Assembly (NCBI GenBank): GCA_021234155.1
Contig: JAJEKV010000237.1
Span: 124,001-188,000 of the forward strand
Source: Isoetes taiwanensis
Taxonomy: Eukaryota > Streptophyta > Lycopodiopsida > Isoetales > Isoetaceae
Direction of reading: 5' to 3'
DNA: 64,000 nucleotides
Made by a program: the position numbers and the translations under genes. Shown one piece after another: positions 11,864 through 23,018 of the stretch. The notes below the pieces were generated by a model. That model ran no database searches. It saw only the letters and a program-made list of their open reading frames with translations, and was not told where the DNA came from. Each line of letters starts with the position of its first letter. The first letter of the stretch is position 1.

Positions 11864-12090
11864 ATTCTTCCCGACTCTGTTTTTTTTTTGTGCAGCGACA
11901 ATGTTGTTTCTGTTCCCGATTCTGTTCTATTTTGTTGTGCAGCGACTCTGTTCTTTCTGTGCAGCGACTACGGCAATGGCGTAACAAAGCTTTCTTCCTT
12001 TCGAAGCGTTTCTTTCTTTCTTTCTTTCTGAAGCTTTTCTTTCTTTCTTTCTAAAGCTTTTCTTTCTTTTCTTTTCTTTCTTTAAGGTTT
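11864..12090 (+). repeat. Leader-like repeats and TTTC microsatellite after the V-ATPase exon
   Basis: Three imperfect copies of ttcccgactctgttc or tgtgcagcgac occur between 11868 and 11972, echoing motifs in the leader at 11440-11480. They are followed at about 12000-12090 by a (TTTC)n tract broken by aagct. The arrangement suggests replication-slippage or a rearrangement joining leader-type sequence to the exon end. Confidence 0.7.
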
Positions 12091-12836
12091 TCCTGTGTTG
12101 AGCAATGCAAATGATGTACAACCGTGATCCAACTCCTATTTTTCCATGAGGCTAAACAAACGTTCGAGCGCTTTACTGTTTTCCGGTGATGACAAGCGAG
12201 GCTGGCTTGCTGGCCACTCTGAAGTAAATTGAGGCATTTGTCTGAGGAATTTTATATGCACTTAACTTCCTCTGGCCAAGAGCTGAGGCACTGGCAGATA
12301 CACTTGAAAAAATAGTAGAGAAGATGGATCCTTTATGGTTATCCCTGCAGTTGTCTATGTCTGAAAAGCATTAAGGCCAGTTCTTGTTTATTGAATATAG
12401 AATTGTCTTTGAAGAGGCCCTCTCTCCCTTGCATTTTGGCAACTCCATTACAATGTCTGTTTTTGCACTTATTGCAATAGGTTTTGAAGGTCCATTAGGC
12501 AGAACACAATCCAACTTTTCATTTGACAAAGTCTTCCCTTGGCCAACACTTTTTGCTACATTGATATTAACTTGTGTTGCCTAAGAACTAAATGCTAAGA
12601 CACAATAGAAAAACATGGACAGTATTCAAGTGCAAATAGAACCTGCTCTTTAATCATTATCAAAGATTCAAAAAATCAAAGGTTCTGTTGGAGCTTTTTT
12701 TTATTCAAAGTTTTCCTTATGATCAATCAAAGTTCAAATAGTCTTTGGGATTGCCACCTTCTGGCCACATGGGGATCACAATATAGACAGAAAACCATTG
12801 TCTACTCCCGATTTGGAATCGAGCTACTTCCATAGC

Positions 12837-13050
12837 AATCAAATGGATGTGCTAATGTTATAGTCGAATGTGCTAGCAATCAAATGGATGTGCTAATGTT
12901 ATAGTAGAATGTGCTGCATGGAAAACCCTTGGGACTCATATGTATCAAAACACTTGTCACATTTATCAAGTACTTGAGTTTGCTTACATTTATCAAATAC
13001 TTAAGTTTGTTCTTTCATGTTACATTTATCATTTACTTAAGTTTGTTTCT
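12837..13050 (+). repeat. Two short tandem duplications
   Basis: A 38-base unit (atcaaatggatgtgctaatg plus ttatagt.gaatgtgct) occurs twice at 12838-12914. Just downstream acatttatca..tacttaagtttg occurs three times (about 12959-13048). The surrounding 12100-13190 shows no recognisable gene. Confidence 0.7.
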
Positions 13051-13198
13051 TTTTTTCTTTTGGTCTCTCGCATGTATGACGGAAGAATATTTAACAAAGA
13101 CAAAGGTTATGCAATAGAGATTATGTAGAGCATAGTGCCATGATGCAACATAATAGAGTGCAACTTCACACGTACGCACTATCGAGTTTCTAACTGCA

Positions 13199-13647
13199 TG
13201 TGGAAGCCTAACCTATTTTCCTCCTCATATGGAAACCTAACAATGTTTTCCTCCTCCTGTGGAAACCCTTCCTATTTTCCTCCTCCTGTGGAAACCCTTC
13301 CCAATTTCCATCATGCAAGGAAATCGGGAAGGGTTTCCACTCAAAATTTGAATTTTGAGTGACGTGCACTCGATGGACGTGCGCCTTAATGTGGGGCGTC
13401 CGTGTGGAAAGGCGTGAGCCATAAAGGCTCACGTGTGTAAATATTTAAAAAATAATAATTTTGTGGAAACCCTTCCGGGTTTTAATGGAAACCCTTCCGG
13501 CTTTCCAATATGGAAACCCTTCCGGCTTTCCATGGAAACCCTTCCAGGTTTTAGAGGAAACCCTTCCGGGTTTTCAAATTCTGGAAAACCGGAAGGGTTT
13601 CCATGGAAACCCTTCCGGGTTTTATTGAAAACCGGAAGGGTTTCCGT
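13199..13647. repeat. Large cluster of GGAAACCCTTCC repeats in both orientations
   Basis: About a dozen copies of ggaaacccttcc, often followed by gg and a gttt or cttt spacer, lie in 450 bases. Reverse copies (ccggaagggtttcc) occur at about 13327, 13588 and 13633, so the transcript could form extended hairpins. Open frames here merely translate the repeat (recurring GFPLKPGRVS). Confidence 0.88.
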
Positions 13648-13735
13648 GGGAGGCCAACCCAAATCGGGCGTACTTAGAATCATCGCAATATTCTGGCCCT
13701 TTGAATTGCACCTAAATTTCCCAAACGTTGCAAGA

Positions 13736-13796
13736 ATGGTGATTTACTTGTCATCGCTGGGATGTCGCCCAGGAATGGCAAGTAAATCGTCATCAT
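13736..13796. repeat. Short hairpin element related to 27493-27578
   Basis: Arms aatggtgatttacttg and caagtaaatcgtcatcatt flank a loop containing gctgggatg and cccagg, which are themselves complementary. The motif aggaatg.caagtaaat is shared with the palindrome near 27550. Confidence 0.6.
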
Positions 13797-14377
13797 TCCT
13801 GTATAGGGAAAACAAAAACAAAATTAAAACGACAAGTCAATTTTTTGAAAACGAAAAACAAAAATAGCAATAAAATGAAGACGTATACAAAAAATATAGA
13901 ATAATATCATTCTACTAGAAACTGCTTTTAAATTACTCCAAAATGGCATACAATTGTGTTAGAGAACTCATATATTCTCAATAAGGTGAGATGAACTAGC
14001 AGATGCTCAGAAAGCTTTCTCTGCTATTGTGTGACGGGCATGGCCAGTTAACCTCTTGATAACTGGAGATCCCATCAATCCCAACTGTTGGATCTACTTA
14101 AGCCTGGGAACTCAAGAAATTAACACGTGCATACTTAGGTAAAGAATTTAATCTTTGTGTATATTCTAAGGTCCCAAAATATCCTTGGCCATTACTCAAT
14201 CCTTGGCCCTCTTGTTGGACTCCGCTTACCCTCCCCCTCCCCATAGGTGACCCGTGACTCGGCTGCCTCTTTTTTTTCAGCAGTTGTGTATCTTGTTATT
14301 ATTAGTGGAGATGCCCAGATGTGGCTTTCTTTCTCTTGTGCTTTCTTCTACCCTTTACCTCTTCTAGTTAGCTTGCT
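13797..14377. other. Non-coding AT-rich stretch
   Basis: No coding frame, RNA gene or repeat recognised. Confidence 0.4.
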
Positions 14378-14439
14378 GGTTTTGACAATTGAATTTATCT
14401 TCGTATAACGATAAGAAGATAAATGTAATTGTCAAAACC
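14378..14439. repeat. Strong 25-bp inverted repeat
   Basis: The arm at 14378-14402 (ggttttgacaattgaattt then atcttc) is matched by its reverse complement at 14415-14439 with a single difference, around a 12-base loop. The right arm is also the start of the dispersed promoter-like repeat. Confidence 0.85.
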
Positions 14440-14535
14440 ATTGCATGCGGCAGTTTTGGCAGTTAGGATTTTCTATGCCTTTTTATACCCTGCCTTCTCT
14501 CTCCGTCCCCATCAGCTCATCTGCATCTCCTTCCG
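14421..14535 (+). repeat. Dispersed repeat with promoter-like sequence (copy 2)
   Basis: Second copy of the 3131-3255 segment, with aatgtaattgtcaaaa, ggcagttaggattttc, TATA-like ctttttatacc, a CT-rich run, then atctgcatctcc and a (CCCA)n tract. No gene follows within a plausible distance. Confidence 0.5.
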
Positions 14536-14599
14536 TTTAGCGGCCAGTCTTCCCTACAAACCCACCCACCCACCCACCTCATACAACAATTAATGTTCT

Positions 14600-16810
14600 T
14601 AATAATTATAGCCTCGAGCCAATATATAATAATAATAATAATCAAGTTTATTTAACTGACAATCCACACTTCTACTCTCGCCTTCCTGAAGCATCTCGCA
14701 CTTCTGCTTACACCATCAACCACGGGGTTAGTCACACGGACTAAGTGGGGATCGGGGATCTTAGGACATGTCTAGCATCAACAACACAAAGCATTAACTT
14801 AGAAATAATAACTCAGCCTTACCGTAACCTCGCCCCTGCAATCCAAGTTGCTAGTCCAACAAGCATATCCACAATGCATAATTATACCATGAGTATCCAC
14901 TATAAGTACGACCATTGCAACTTAATTCCAACGTTCAAGACCACATATATAATAACTAAGCAATCATAGCATTAAACATTGCAACCACTATTCCTCTGAG
15001 TCTGAGCAAGGTCAACTCGGCTGATTAGGCCAGTGACATAGAGGCGGGGTAACCACGTGTGTACACACCCATCCATGTTGCGTCCAGCATTGGAGGACCA
15101 CTACGTTATACGCTAAGGTACCAACGCCCGATGTTCCAATAACCATTCACATAGCACTGTGCAGTAACCGTGAGTCTAGACCATCGCACCTAGACTCTGG
15201 CCCCAGAGGTCTATATCAAAGAATTATACTATGTATCATACATGCCAATGCAAGTTCAACCTCTAGGAAATTCCGTAATACACATTTCATGCAACTAGGA
15301 AAGTCCAACCATGGTTCGTATAATTATTTTGACCACCATAATGCAAAAGTGCAACCATCACTCCTAAGTTGAAAATAAAAACATTCCTTAACATTCTTGC
15401 AATATCCAACTAAATTAATTATCTTACCCAAAATTGTTATTTAAGACCTTAATGACCTAGTTTAATGGTTTCGACGCCCATTCTCCAACTCGTAATACCT
15501 CTGCCTTGCATAAACCCTAAAATCTTTTCGGTTTTTGGGCTAGCAACGGGTTGAGGACCTTCGGGAGGACATTTTGAGCTTTAGAGGGTAGAAGTAAGTC
15601 TCAGAGCTCGAGTGGAGCTCGCTTATATAAGGCGCTACTCCAACGCCTTAGTATTTGCTGAAGATCACCATGTCAGTCAGTCTTAGTGGCGATTTGGGCG
15701 ATGCATCAGGTTGGTCATAGAGCTTGTCAATCCTAGCTTACCAGTAGGATTTAAGTTTAGTGTTAGATGACTATAGACCACCAACTCTAAAACTTGACTG
15801 ACTAAGGAACACTAACCCTTGTATTCCTTAGGATTAGAGATGATGTAGTAGAACTGTTGTTCTATGAAGATGATTATGGTTTGATACTTTTTTTTTCACC
15901 TCCTGTGAATGGGGGTAATGGGGGTAGAGATTTAGGAGCCATGTGTAGTATGATCCTAGCAATTAGACCTTTGTAATTCCCATTACAATGCAGTCTGTGA
16001 ATAGAGAGCCCGTCTGATCGTGGGCCTAGGACCTTGACTGGCTTAGAATAGGGGACTTGTTTTGATTGCAAAGGGATCGAGGGTGTGCTTGTCTGCCAGG
16101 GATTCGTAGCAAGCTAGACCTAATACCTTGTGGTTGCATGAGAGCAAGGTATGGGTTTGACCCCTCCTAGATATTGCGTCACCTTAGTGAGGTTAGGTTG
16201 AGTACGAGCGGGGGCAACCTCGTCTCTCTAGCTACCTACTATGGCAAGAACCTCTTGGAAGGAGCAGCCTTCCTGCCTCATCGGACCAAGGGAGATGCAA
16301 CCTTGGGGTAGCCTTAGGATTACATCTCCGGCACGTTACAGACGAGACCCGAAGCTTTTCCATTTATCTACAAAGTATGCACAGGGACGGCGGATGGAGT
16401 GGACTACCCTTGCCATTGTTCTATGCCAGCCAACTCTAGTGTTACTACTTCCATCTATTGTTATCTTGTGGCCCAGATCGTCGATCTTACCTCATGGAGT
16501 CTGAGCTTGGGTTAGGACCTCGCGATGTTGTATTATGATGATGATGTTATGTTGTAGATGGTGCCTCACCCTTCATGGTGAGCATTTATATTGATTATGA
16601 TGTATGTTGCTTGTGCTACGTTTATACGTTTCTGCAGTGAGATTGGCCCGGGGAAGAGGGGCAAGACACGTCCTTCTTCCGCATCAACTCTGGAGCACCA
16701 CCAGTAGCTGATGCCGCATAGATGGCCTCTTCTTGATCTGCCGGGTCGGCAGGAGCAGATCTCTAGGACTTATACGATGGGAGCATCGTATAAGATAGGG
16801 GGACGTCACA
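14600..16810 (-). mobile_element. Probable LTR-retrotransposon debris
   Basis: No coding frame is convincing. The right edge read on the minus strand begins TGTGACGTCCCCCTATC, a typical gypsy-type LTR start, closely followed by a near-perfect palindrome (cttatacgat..atcgtataag, 16769-16797). The interior has the even-composition, multi-stop character of an LTR or long untranslated leader, with a TATA-like tatataag at about 15625. The left boundary and any partner LTR were not found, so a solo or truncated LTR is only a suggestion. Confidence 0.35.
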
Positions 16811-16863
16811 AATGGCATCTTTCTCCATAATAATGGAGTTGATGCCATGATTATAATGTCTAC

Positions 16864-18330
16864 AAAGCATCCTTAATGCGTTCCAACTTGTTGCCAAGAG
16901 CTACTCGAAGTTCTTGAACAGCCAAGCAAACATCTTTCACGACCTCCTTAGCGCTTCCATTAATATCTGCAGCAAATCAGCCCATCTTTCTTCTACCACC
17001 CAAACTATCGCTAATGACAATCATCTCATGCTTTCCCTCAGGTTCCACTCTCCTATAATTCTCACCTGCAACAGTAAAAGACAAAAGTAAGAAATATAGA
17101 TACAACACAATCAATTCATCACACAAAAGCAGACTACAGTAAACCACACTCCATCACAACACATTGAAGCTATAATCGTGTATGTCTAGAGGTATATAAG
17201 GGGCATTGACAATCAGCAGGCTCTGGAGGTGATGGTCTAACACCAGTATCTATATAAGCAAACTCGTCGGCACTGCTGCCCCTCTTTGCACTTCTTCCTT
17301 ATCCTCGAACACTCTTACTGCGTCCCAAAACCTCCGCCGTCTCTTCCCTACATGCTCTACAGGCACTACCCCTGGTTGCAGACCAAATAATGTCATTCTA
17401 ACATCTCTATATGCACACCATGCAGGAACCAGCATGATTTGCCATGCCGCTTGCACACGGTCCAAGGAAATATACGCGGAGTTATTTGGCAACACCCAGG
17501 AACTCGACAGTCTGAACTTCCCAGTCTGCAGCATATGTTTCACAATATGTATAAGAGATGTTGTCTTGAATCTGCCAGCATGGAATAACACATAATGGAG
17601 AGCTCTTGACAACTTAATTTCCCCAGCACCATACATGGTGTAGAGCTCCTTCCCCACAGAAATTTATTCTGCAAACATATTGTGGATGTAGACCTTGAAG
17701 TGCACTTTCCCAATATCCGTCAGGCAAAAACTCACAATTCCTTCAAAAAAGCGGAGCCTGCTTCCTCACAAGGCCTTACACATAATAATGGCTCCAGCAG
17801 GTCCGCTACGGTTCCAGCCAGATGATTCCTAATTGTAACATTCACACTTGCTGGACTCTTTGCATCTAGATGCATCACTTCCTGTATGTGTACGTGATTG
17901 AGTGACAAATCTCCTTCCAAGGCAACCACACCAGTCTTGCAATTCTCCTTTAGAAACTAAATAATTCTATCATACAATGGCTCTAGCACATCACAGCTCT
18001 GGAAAACAATAGCGATAAACACATCTAGCAGTGCTGGCAACTCCACATCTTCTTCGCCAGCCCCACCGCCAATATCAGCACCGACATGCTCCTCTATGAT
18101 GCTGGCCAGCCGTCTCCCTCTTCCACAATCTTGCACTCACTTTTCCAGTTGTTGGGAGCAACATTGACATAATCCCTCCATCCTGCATCATGTTAGCATC
18201 TGTAGATTTAGTAATCGAATCTGGCAACCTCACTTTCTTGGCTCTGTACGTCCAGCACTCGCTCATCTTATACCAAAACCACACCTTCCCCTCACACTCT
18301 TGTCAAACCCACGCCCTTCCACGGGCAAAT
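16864..18330 (-). pseudogene. Decayed multi-exon gene, family not recognised
   Basis: Several minus-strand frames read as protein and follow one another, broken by stops and frameshifts. One part at about 18120-17950 contains LASIIEEHVGADIGGG. It continues after one TAG with VALEGDLSLNHVHIQEVMHL (about 17935-17732). Next is a 135-codon frame (17657-17250) with SSSWVLPNNSAYISLDRVQ, and lastly a short exon (about 17067-16864) ending in a helical segment, VKDVCLAVQELRVALGNKLE. Codon usage and helical periodicity suggest a former gene of perhaps 450 residues, but I cannot assign a domain. It lies directly downstream of the Crypton-like gene in the same orientation and could be cargo of that element or an unrelated remnant. 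Confidence 0.45.
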
Positions 18331-18907
18331 CTCGGACCATAGAACCTGCATGGTCTTCAAATACCGTAGGCAAATTCGATGGCACTTAAGGACTTTGCTT
18401 CTCCAACATCAGACCGCTTGGATTCAGATTTATATTGTTCCCAACAACAGTTGCCTCCGAAAATCTACGACTGCCACACACAATAATCTCATCTTCCTGT
18501 AGGGAATGTGTGACGATCTTGTATACCAATAATGCATACTTAGTATGTGTTAAAATTATAAAAATCACATGACGAAGTTCTAACCACCCTGGAATTTCAC
18601 CCCTAAACACCCTTTTTTTACAAACTATAATTTTCTGTTCATTGTCTGGTAATTGTGAGCTGATTTTCATTCAAGATTACATCACAGCAATTTACACAAT
18701 TTTTGATTCACGATTTACACAATTTCTGATACACAATTGATACACAGAGTTTAAACAAAAAGATCAAGTTCTGATCAAGTCAAAAAGATCAAGTTTCTGA
18801 TCAAGTCACAGCCATACAAACAAGTTTCTGATCAAGTAAAAAAGATGAAGTTTCTGATCAAGTCACAGTCAAGTTTCTGATAGAAACAGCTCATACACAG
18901 CCAAAGT

Positions 18908-21104
18908 TCAACCCGAATTCTTGTTCAAATTTAAATTGCTCAGAACATTGGCAGCTTCAGTAGGATTTCCACAACTAAGAAAAACACAACCTGAAAGCGT
19001 TGCGCCCATAAAACTCTGACCACCTGTGTTTGTCAATGTGTTTCCTTTCGTCACGTTGAAATTCCCACCTATTAAAGATCTTTGTGCAATTGGATCTGAT
19101 GCCATCAATTTATCTACAACATCATTGTCAATGAAATCAAGGTATTCTTGGGCTAATGGCGCAATATTTTCCTTATCTGCGCCTCCTAATGTGATTGGCA
19201 TGAAGTGACCTGTGGAAATAGTATTCACCTATGGAAATGCATCAAATGAAAACTTGTAGAAATAGAAAAACCAAAAAATAACTTCAATCTAACTACTAAC
19301 CTGTTCATTTACATCACGTTGATTTGCAGCAATACCACTACCACTTGTAGATGCATTTACGACTAAGCCGCTATCAGCAACTTGCTGTTTCAATAGCAGA
19401 ACATCCATATAGAACATAAACAACAAATACAGCAATGGAATGAAACAATCTTTAATAACTAACCTGTCTGGTGGGACGAAGACAATGCTGCTTTCTATTT
19501 TCCGTAACCCCAAGTTCAGCTTTTCTCTTTTTGTTCATCTGATCATTAAGCACTGATGAATACACACGACATGTTCCATCGTCATTAACAGGCTGCGCAA
19601 GTATGTCCATAGCAGCATCAACCTGCACTTCGGTGCTTCTATCATACCTAAAAATATCATTAAAAAACATCAAGCATTAACCATTAAAACAAATAAAGCA
19701 CATAAATTAAATATAATACTTACTGTTTAAATGCATCAAATGTCTTGTGCCCAGTAATTTTCATCCCAACTTCTGCTAGTACGCCAGCCAAAGATAATCT
19801 CCAAACTAGTGTCACTCGGCCGGATTTATTGCAGATATCAGCATGTACAGTATCTCCCATCACTTTTAGCCACTTAGTTATGGTATTCGTCCCTACTCTC
19901 TGTTTATGGTACCAGACCTGAAACAACTACAGATTAGATCTGATGGAACTAAAGAAACAAAAATTGAAGCACAAAATACATAACTTACATTAGTCGTCCA
20001 ACTGTCAATTGGTGTCAAGAACAAAGCACCGTCGGTCTTATCAGCATCATTAAATTGTCTTGCAGGTAAATGTCTACTATACTGCTTGTATGTAAACACG
20101 AAATCCTCTTCATAACTCCACACTTGAGCTCTAAAGTGATGATCTTCAAAGCGTATAACAGAAGGCTGGTTGTTTTTACTCATTGCTTCATCATATTTAA
20201 CAAATTCACCATGCTCACTAGTTCCTAGTGAAAACTGATACACTTTCAAATCCCATAATTCTTTTCAAGCTCTAATACCAAACCTGGAGCATATGTAAAA
20301 ACACAGCCTCTTTTGTACTCCCCTAGGATGAAAAACTTGGTGATCAACATCTGCTAGAATGTCCTGTTCTACACCAAAAGGAATTGTAGGTGCTTTCTTT
20401 TTCTTCCCTGCTGCTCTAAGAAGTCTGGATCTTCTAACAGCAATGACAAATGCATACGTACTCTTTTTGAATACATCAGCCTTTAAAATGTTGAAAGGAG
20501 GTTCTTCAATTCCACTCTCACATACTCTTTTTTCCTGTTTCTTCCTTAAAATCCTGCCAAATGTTCTATAAAGAACACTGAGACTGCATAAATAAATTAC
20601 ACAAGTTAGAAAAAAAAATGCATGTAAAAACAAAAGAAAGGTAAGATCATACCTTCCCGGCGGATAGACTTGTCCATTCTTCTTCTTGACTTGTAGGATA
20701 AACTTCATTAGCATCACAGCCAGTTCTTTGGGTGGAACATCCTCCAATGGTATTGAGCAGTCATGATTAAAGGCAGCCCTCCATGAATCAAACCGCCGTC
20801 TAGCCCAAATAGTTAGCTTTGCAGATGCATCTCTTCCTCCTCCTTCTGCTTCCTTGACCAGATCAAGATCTAGAGGGATAAATTCGTCCTTATCATTAGA
20901 AACTTGCTGTTCATGGAACCAAGAACTCTCCTCTATTTCTTGAGCGAAGTTCTCAAGTTCTGGACCTTGAAACTCAGTAATCAGCTTATCAAGGTTAGAA
21001 AAACCGTCATCCAAGACATCAACAGCATGCATGCCCAATTCTTGCGTAATATTCAGGCCAAATGATGGCTCTGGAACATGTATTGCGCTTTCTAAGCCGT
21101 CCAT
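18908..21104 (-). pseudogene. Crypton-like tyrosine recombinase, one in-frame TGA
   Basis: Six exons join in phase: 21104-20653, 20577-19989, 19917-19724, 19647-19464, 19384-19301, 19228-18908 (607 codons). The N-terminal part (WARRRFDSW, MLMKFILQVKKKNG, YPPG then YRTFGRILR) matches the DNA-binding region of Crypton and DUF3504-type proteins. The catalytic part follows: FGIRA holds the first Arg (R253), NKSGR the Arg of the HxxR box (R381, with Lys at the His position), ITGHKT the second His (H404), and FKQYDR the nucleophile Tyr (Y413). These proteins cut and rejoin DNA through a 3'-phosphotyrosine. A long polar tail follows. Codon 255 is TGA (20265-20267) exactly where relatives have Gly; both sides remain in one frame, so decay is recent or the stop is a sequencing error. 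The start is the ATG just after a tttag acceptor, implying an upstream leader exon. Confidence 0.75.
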
Positions 21105-21139
21105 GCTAAATAAACAAATAGATAAGAAAAGAAGCAAGT

Positions 21140-22347
21140 TTCAAATGCATTTGGGTCATACTGTACTGCTGCTCCAAACCTTTTGAGTCCTAGCAGTCCT
21201 CCACGAGATCTACAGATAAAAATCACCTAAATCAGCGAAAAACTCAACACAAATCAACAAAAGAAGATAAATATCATAACAAATTAACCTGGAAGCAAGC
21301 TCAGATCGCAAAATACTTCAATGAACTCGCCATATCATTGGAAAAACCATATCAAAACGGCTCCAGAGCAAGAATGTACCAAGAAACTTCAAATAGCTCA
21401 AAAATGCATCCGGCAACGCAGATTTGCGCTGCCGTAAGCGGAAAAGGGAATAATGTCTGAAACAGGGTAATTTTCTTGTTCATGCCACGTGAGCGCCACG
21501 TCAGCTGACACGTCACTCCTGGTCGAAGAAATTCCAGGCTAGTTAGAATTTCGTCGGGAAATTTTGTGGACCCGGAAATTTCTCCCTGAAATTTCCTGGC
21601 GGCCGCCAGCTGACCGATTACCTCTTCCAAAAGCAAAGGGCATAGATTTTTGTGAGCGTTTCTAGAAGGAGGCAGCATTTTTGCTGGCCGGACTATGGAG
21701 CATCATATCTCGACGACCAGAGATCCTTTTCAGGTGATTTTTACGTTTTTGGAAAGATTTTTGAATGAGGTTTCTGGATTGGGTATGATCAGGCTGATTG
21801 CTCGAGCTAGGAGCTGAAAGAAGGATATTTTTAGAAGAACAACAACTATAAGATGCCAAAGAACCATTCTTGAAGCGGTTCTTAGATGGGTGGTTAAATC
21901 TTACACAGGGATTGCTTTTGAATTGCCTGAGTGGTGTTCCTTGGTTTGTATTTTGTTTTTAAAATGATTTTTTATGCTCTGAAAAATGTGGTACGAAACA
22001 CTTCCATATGTGGTGTTTTTGAAAATTATTTTTGAATGTTTTGAAAACGTGGTACGAAACACTTCCATTCCATTTGTAAAAAATGAGCATCTATTGTAAA
22101 AACATGGAAATTTTGGTAATTCTTAGCATAGAAAGGGCTATTGAGAAAATGCGGAAGAATCAAGGGCATTTTGAGAATTTCAAAATACGAAGGGCTTTTC
22201 AAGAATTACCTCAATAATTATGGTTAATTTGGTAAATTTCCCTAGAAATAATCATCCGATCCCAGAGAGTTCTGCAACCATACGATAAGTGCGAACCTAT
22301 CCTGCTAACTCAAGTAATCCCTCATCTTTTTTCTTTTCACCGAATTT
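21140..22347. other. Upstream region of the recombinase gene; no other gene seen
   Basis: Minus-strand leader exons of the recombinase gene probably lie in 21140-21860. At 21535-21612 there is an attagaatttcgtcgggaaatttt motif that recurs, diverged, at 23892-23915. From 21960 to 22100 a short unit containing gaaaacgtggtacgaaacac or gaaaaatgtggtacgaaacac is duplicated about 80 bases apart. Confidence 0.4.
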
Positions 22348-22989
22348 AGGGTGAAATCACACTATGTGCCCTTCCCTCTGCTCAGATGGAGAGTTCGGAT
22401 GGGCATTGGGCAAGCTTGGTATCACACTACAGCATATGTCATCAATCTGTGCATAAAGGACAAATTGTACTACTGTTTTAAATCGTTTTCAACCTGAAAG
22501 CATATCCACGGAACTTCAATACAACCCCAGAAACAGATCTCCAGAAACATATTCTTGGAACAGATTTACGCTTCAAGGATTTGATGTACGCTAGCAGATT
22601 TAGGAGCTTCAAAAGGCTTGAAGGCGAAACATCAGGTTAAGACAAGCAAGCTTTCAAACGGGAGATCACTTCAAGCTTTTGCTCCTTGATTTGTTGGTGA
22701 AAAGCGAACGCAGGATAGAAAAGCGGCTCAATCAAAACATGATTTCAAGCAAATCTAACCCTAAAATGCATTTCTTCGATGAATCAATGCTGAGTCGGAT
22801 GAGTGATGGCCGGAAATCCGGAGGGATAGGCACAATCGCCCCTCCCTCATATTTCCCTCGTAGGTGTGCCATGTCACTCTGGGGCAGCGGTAATGTGATA
22901 GGAACTGCGCATTCCTCGCTTGCATGGAAGAAACATATTGGCTAATATTTTATGAAGTTGGGGAAGGGAAGATAGTGTGATTCCACCCT
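22348..22989. mobile_element. Inverted-repeat-bounded element (MITE-like)
   Basis: The left end, agggtgaaatcacactatgt then gcccttccc, is matched in reverse complement by gggaagggaagatagtgtga then ttccaccct at 22961-22989. About 580 bases lie between and hold no convincing frame. ctcatctttttct occurs just outside both ends, which may be part of a longer terminus. Superfamily not recognised. Confidence 0.55.
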
Positions 22990-23018
22990 TACATGCTAAT
23001 CCTCATCTTTTTCTAAAC

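Noticed and set aside
13208-13867. Open frames with repeated GFPLKPGRVS or ETLPGF peptides
   Set aside because: Pure translation of the GGAAACCC repeat cluster in both directions.
16241-16504. 87-codon open frame in the LTR-like region
   Set aside because: No recognisable domain and no splice or start context; many stops in surrounding frames.
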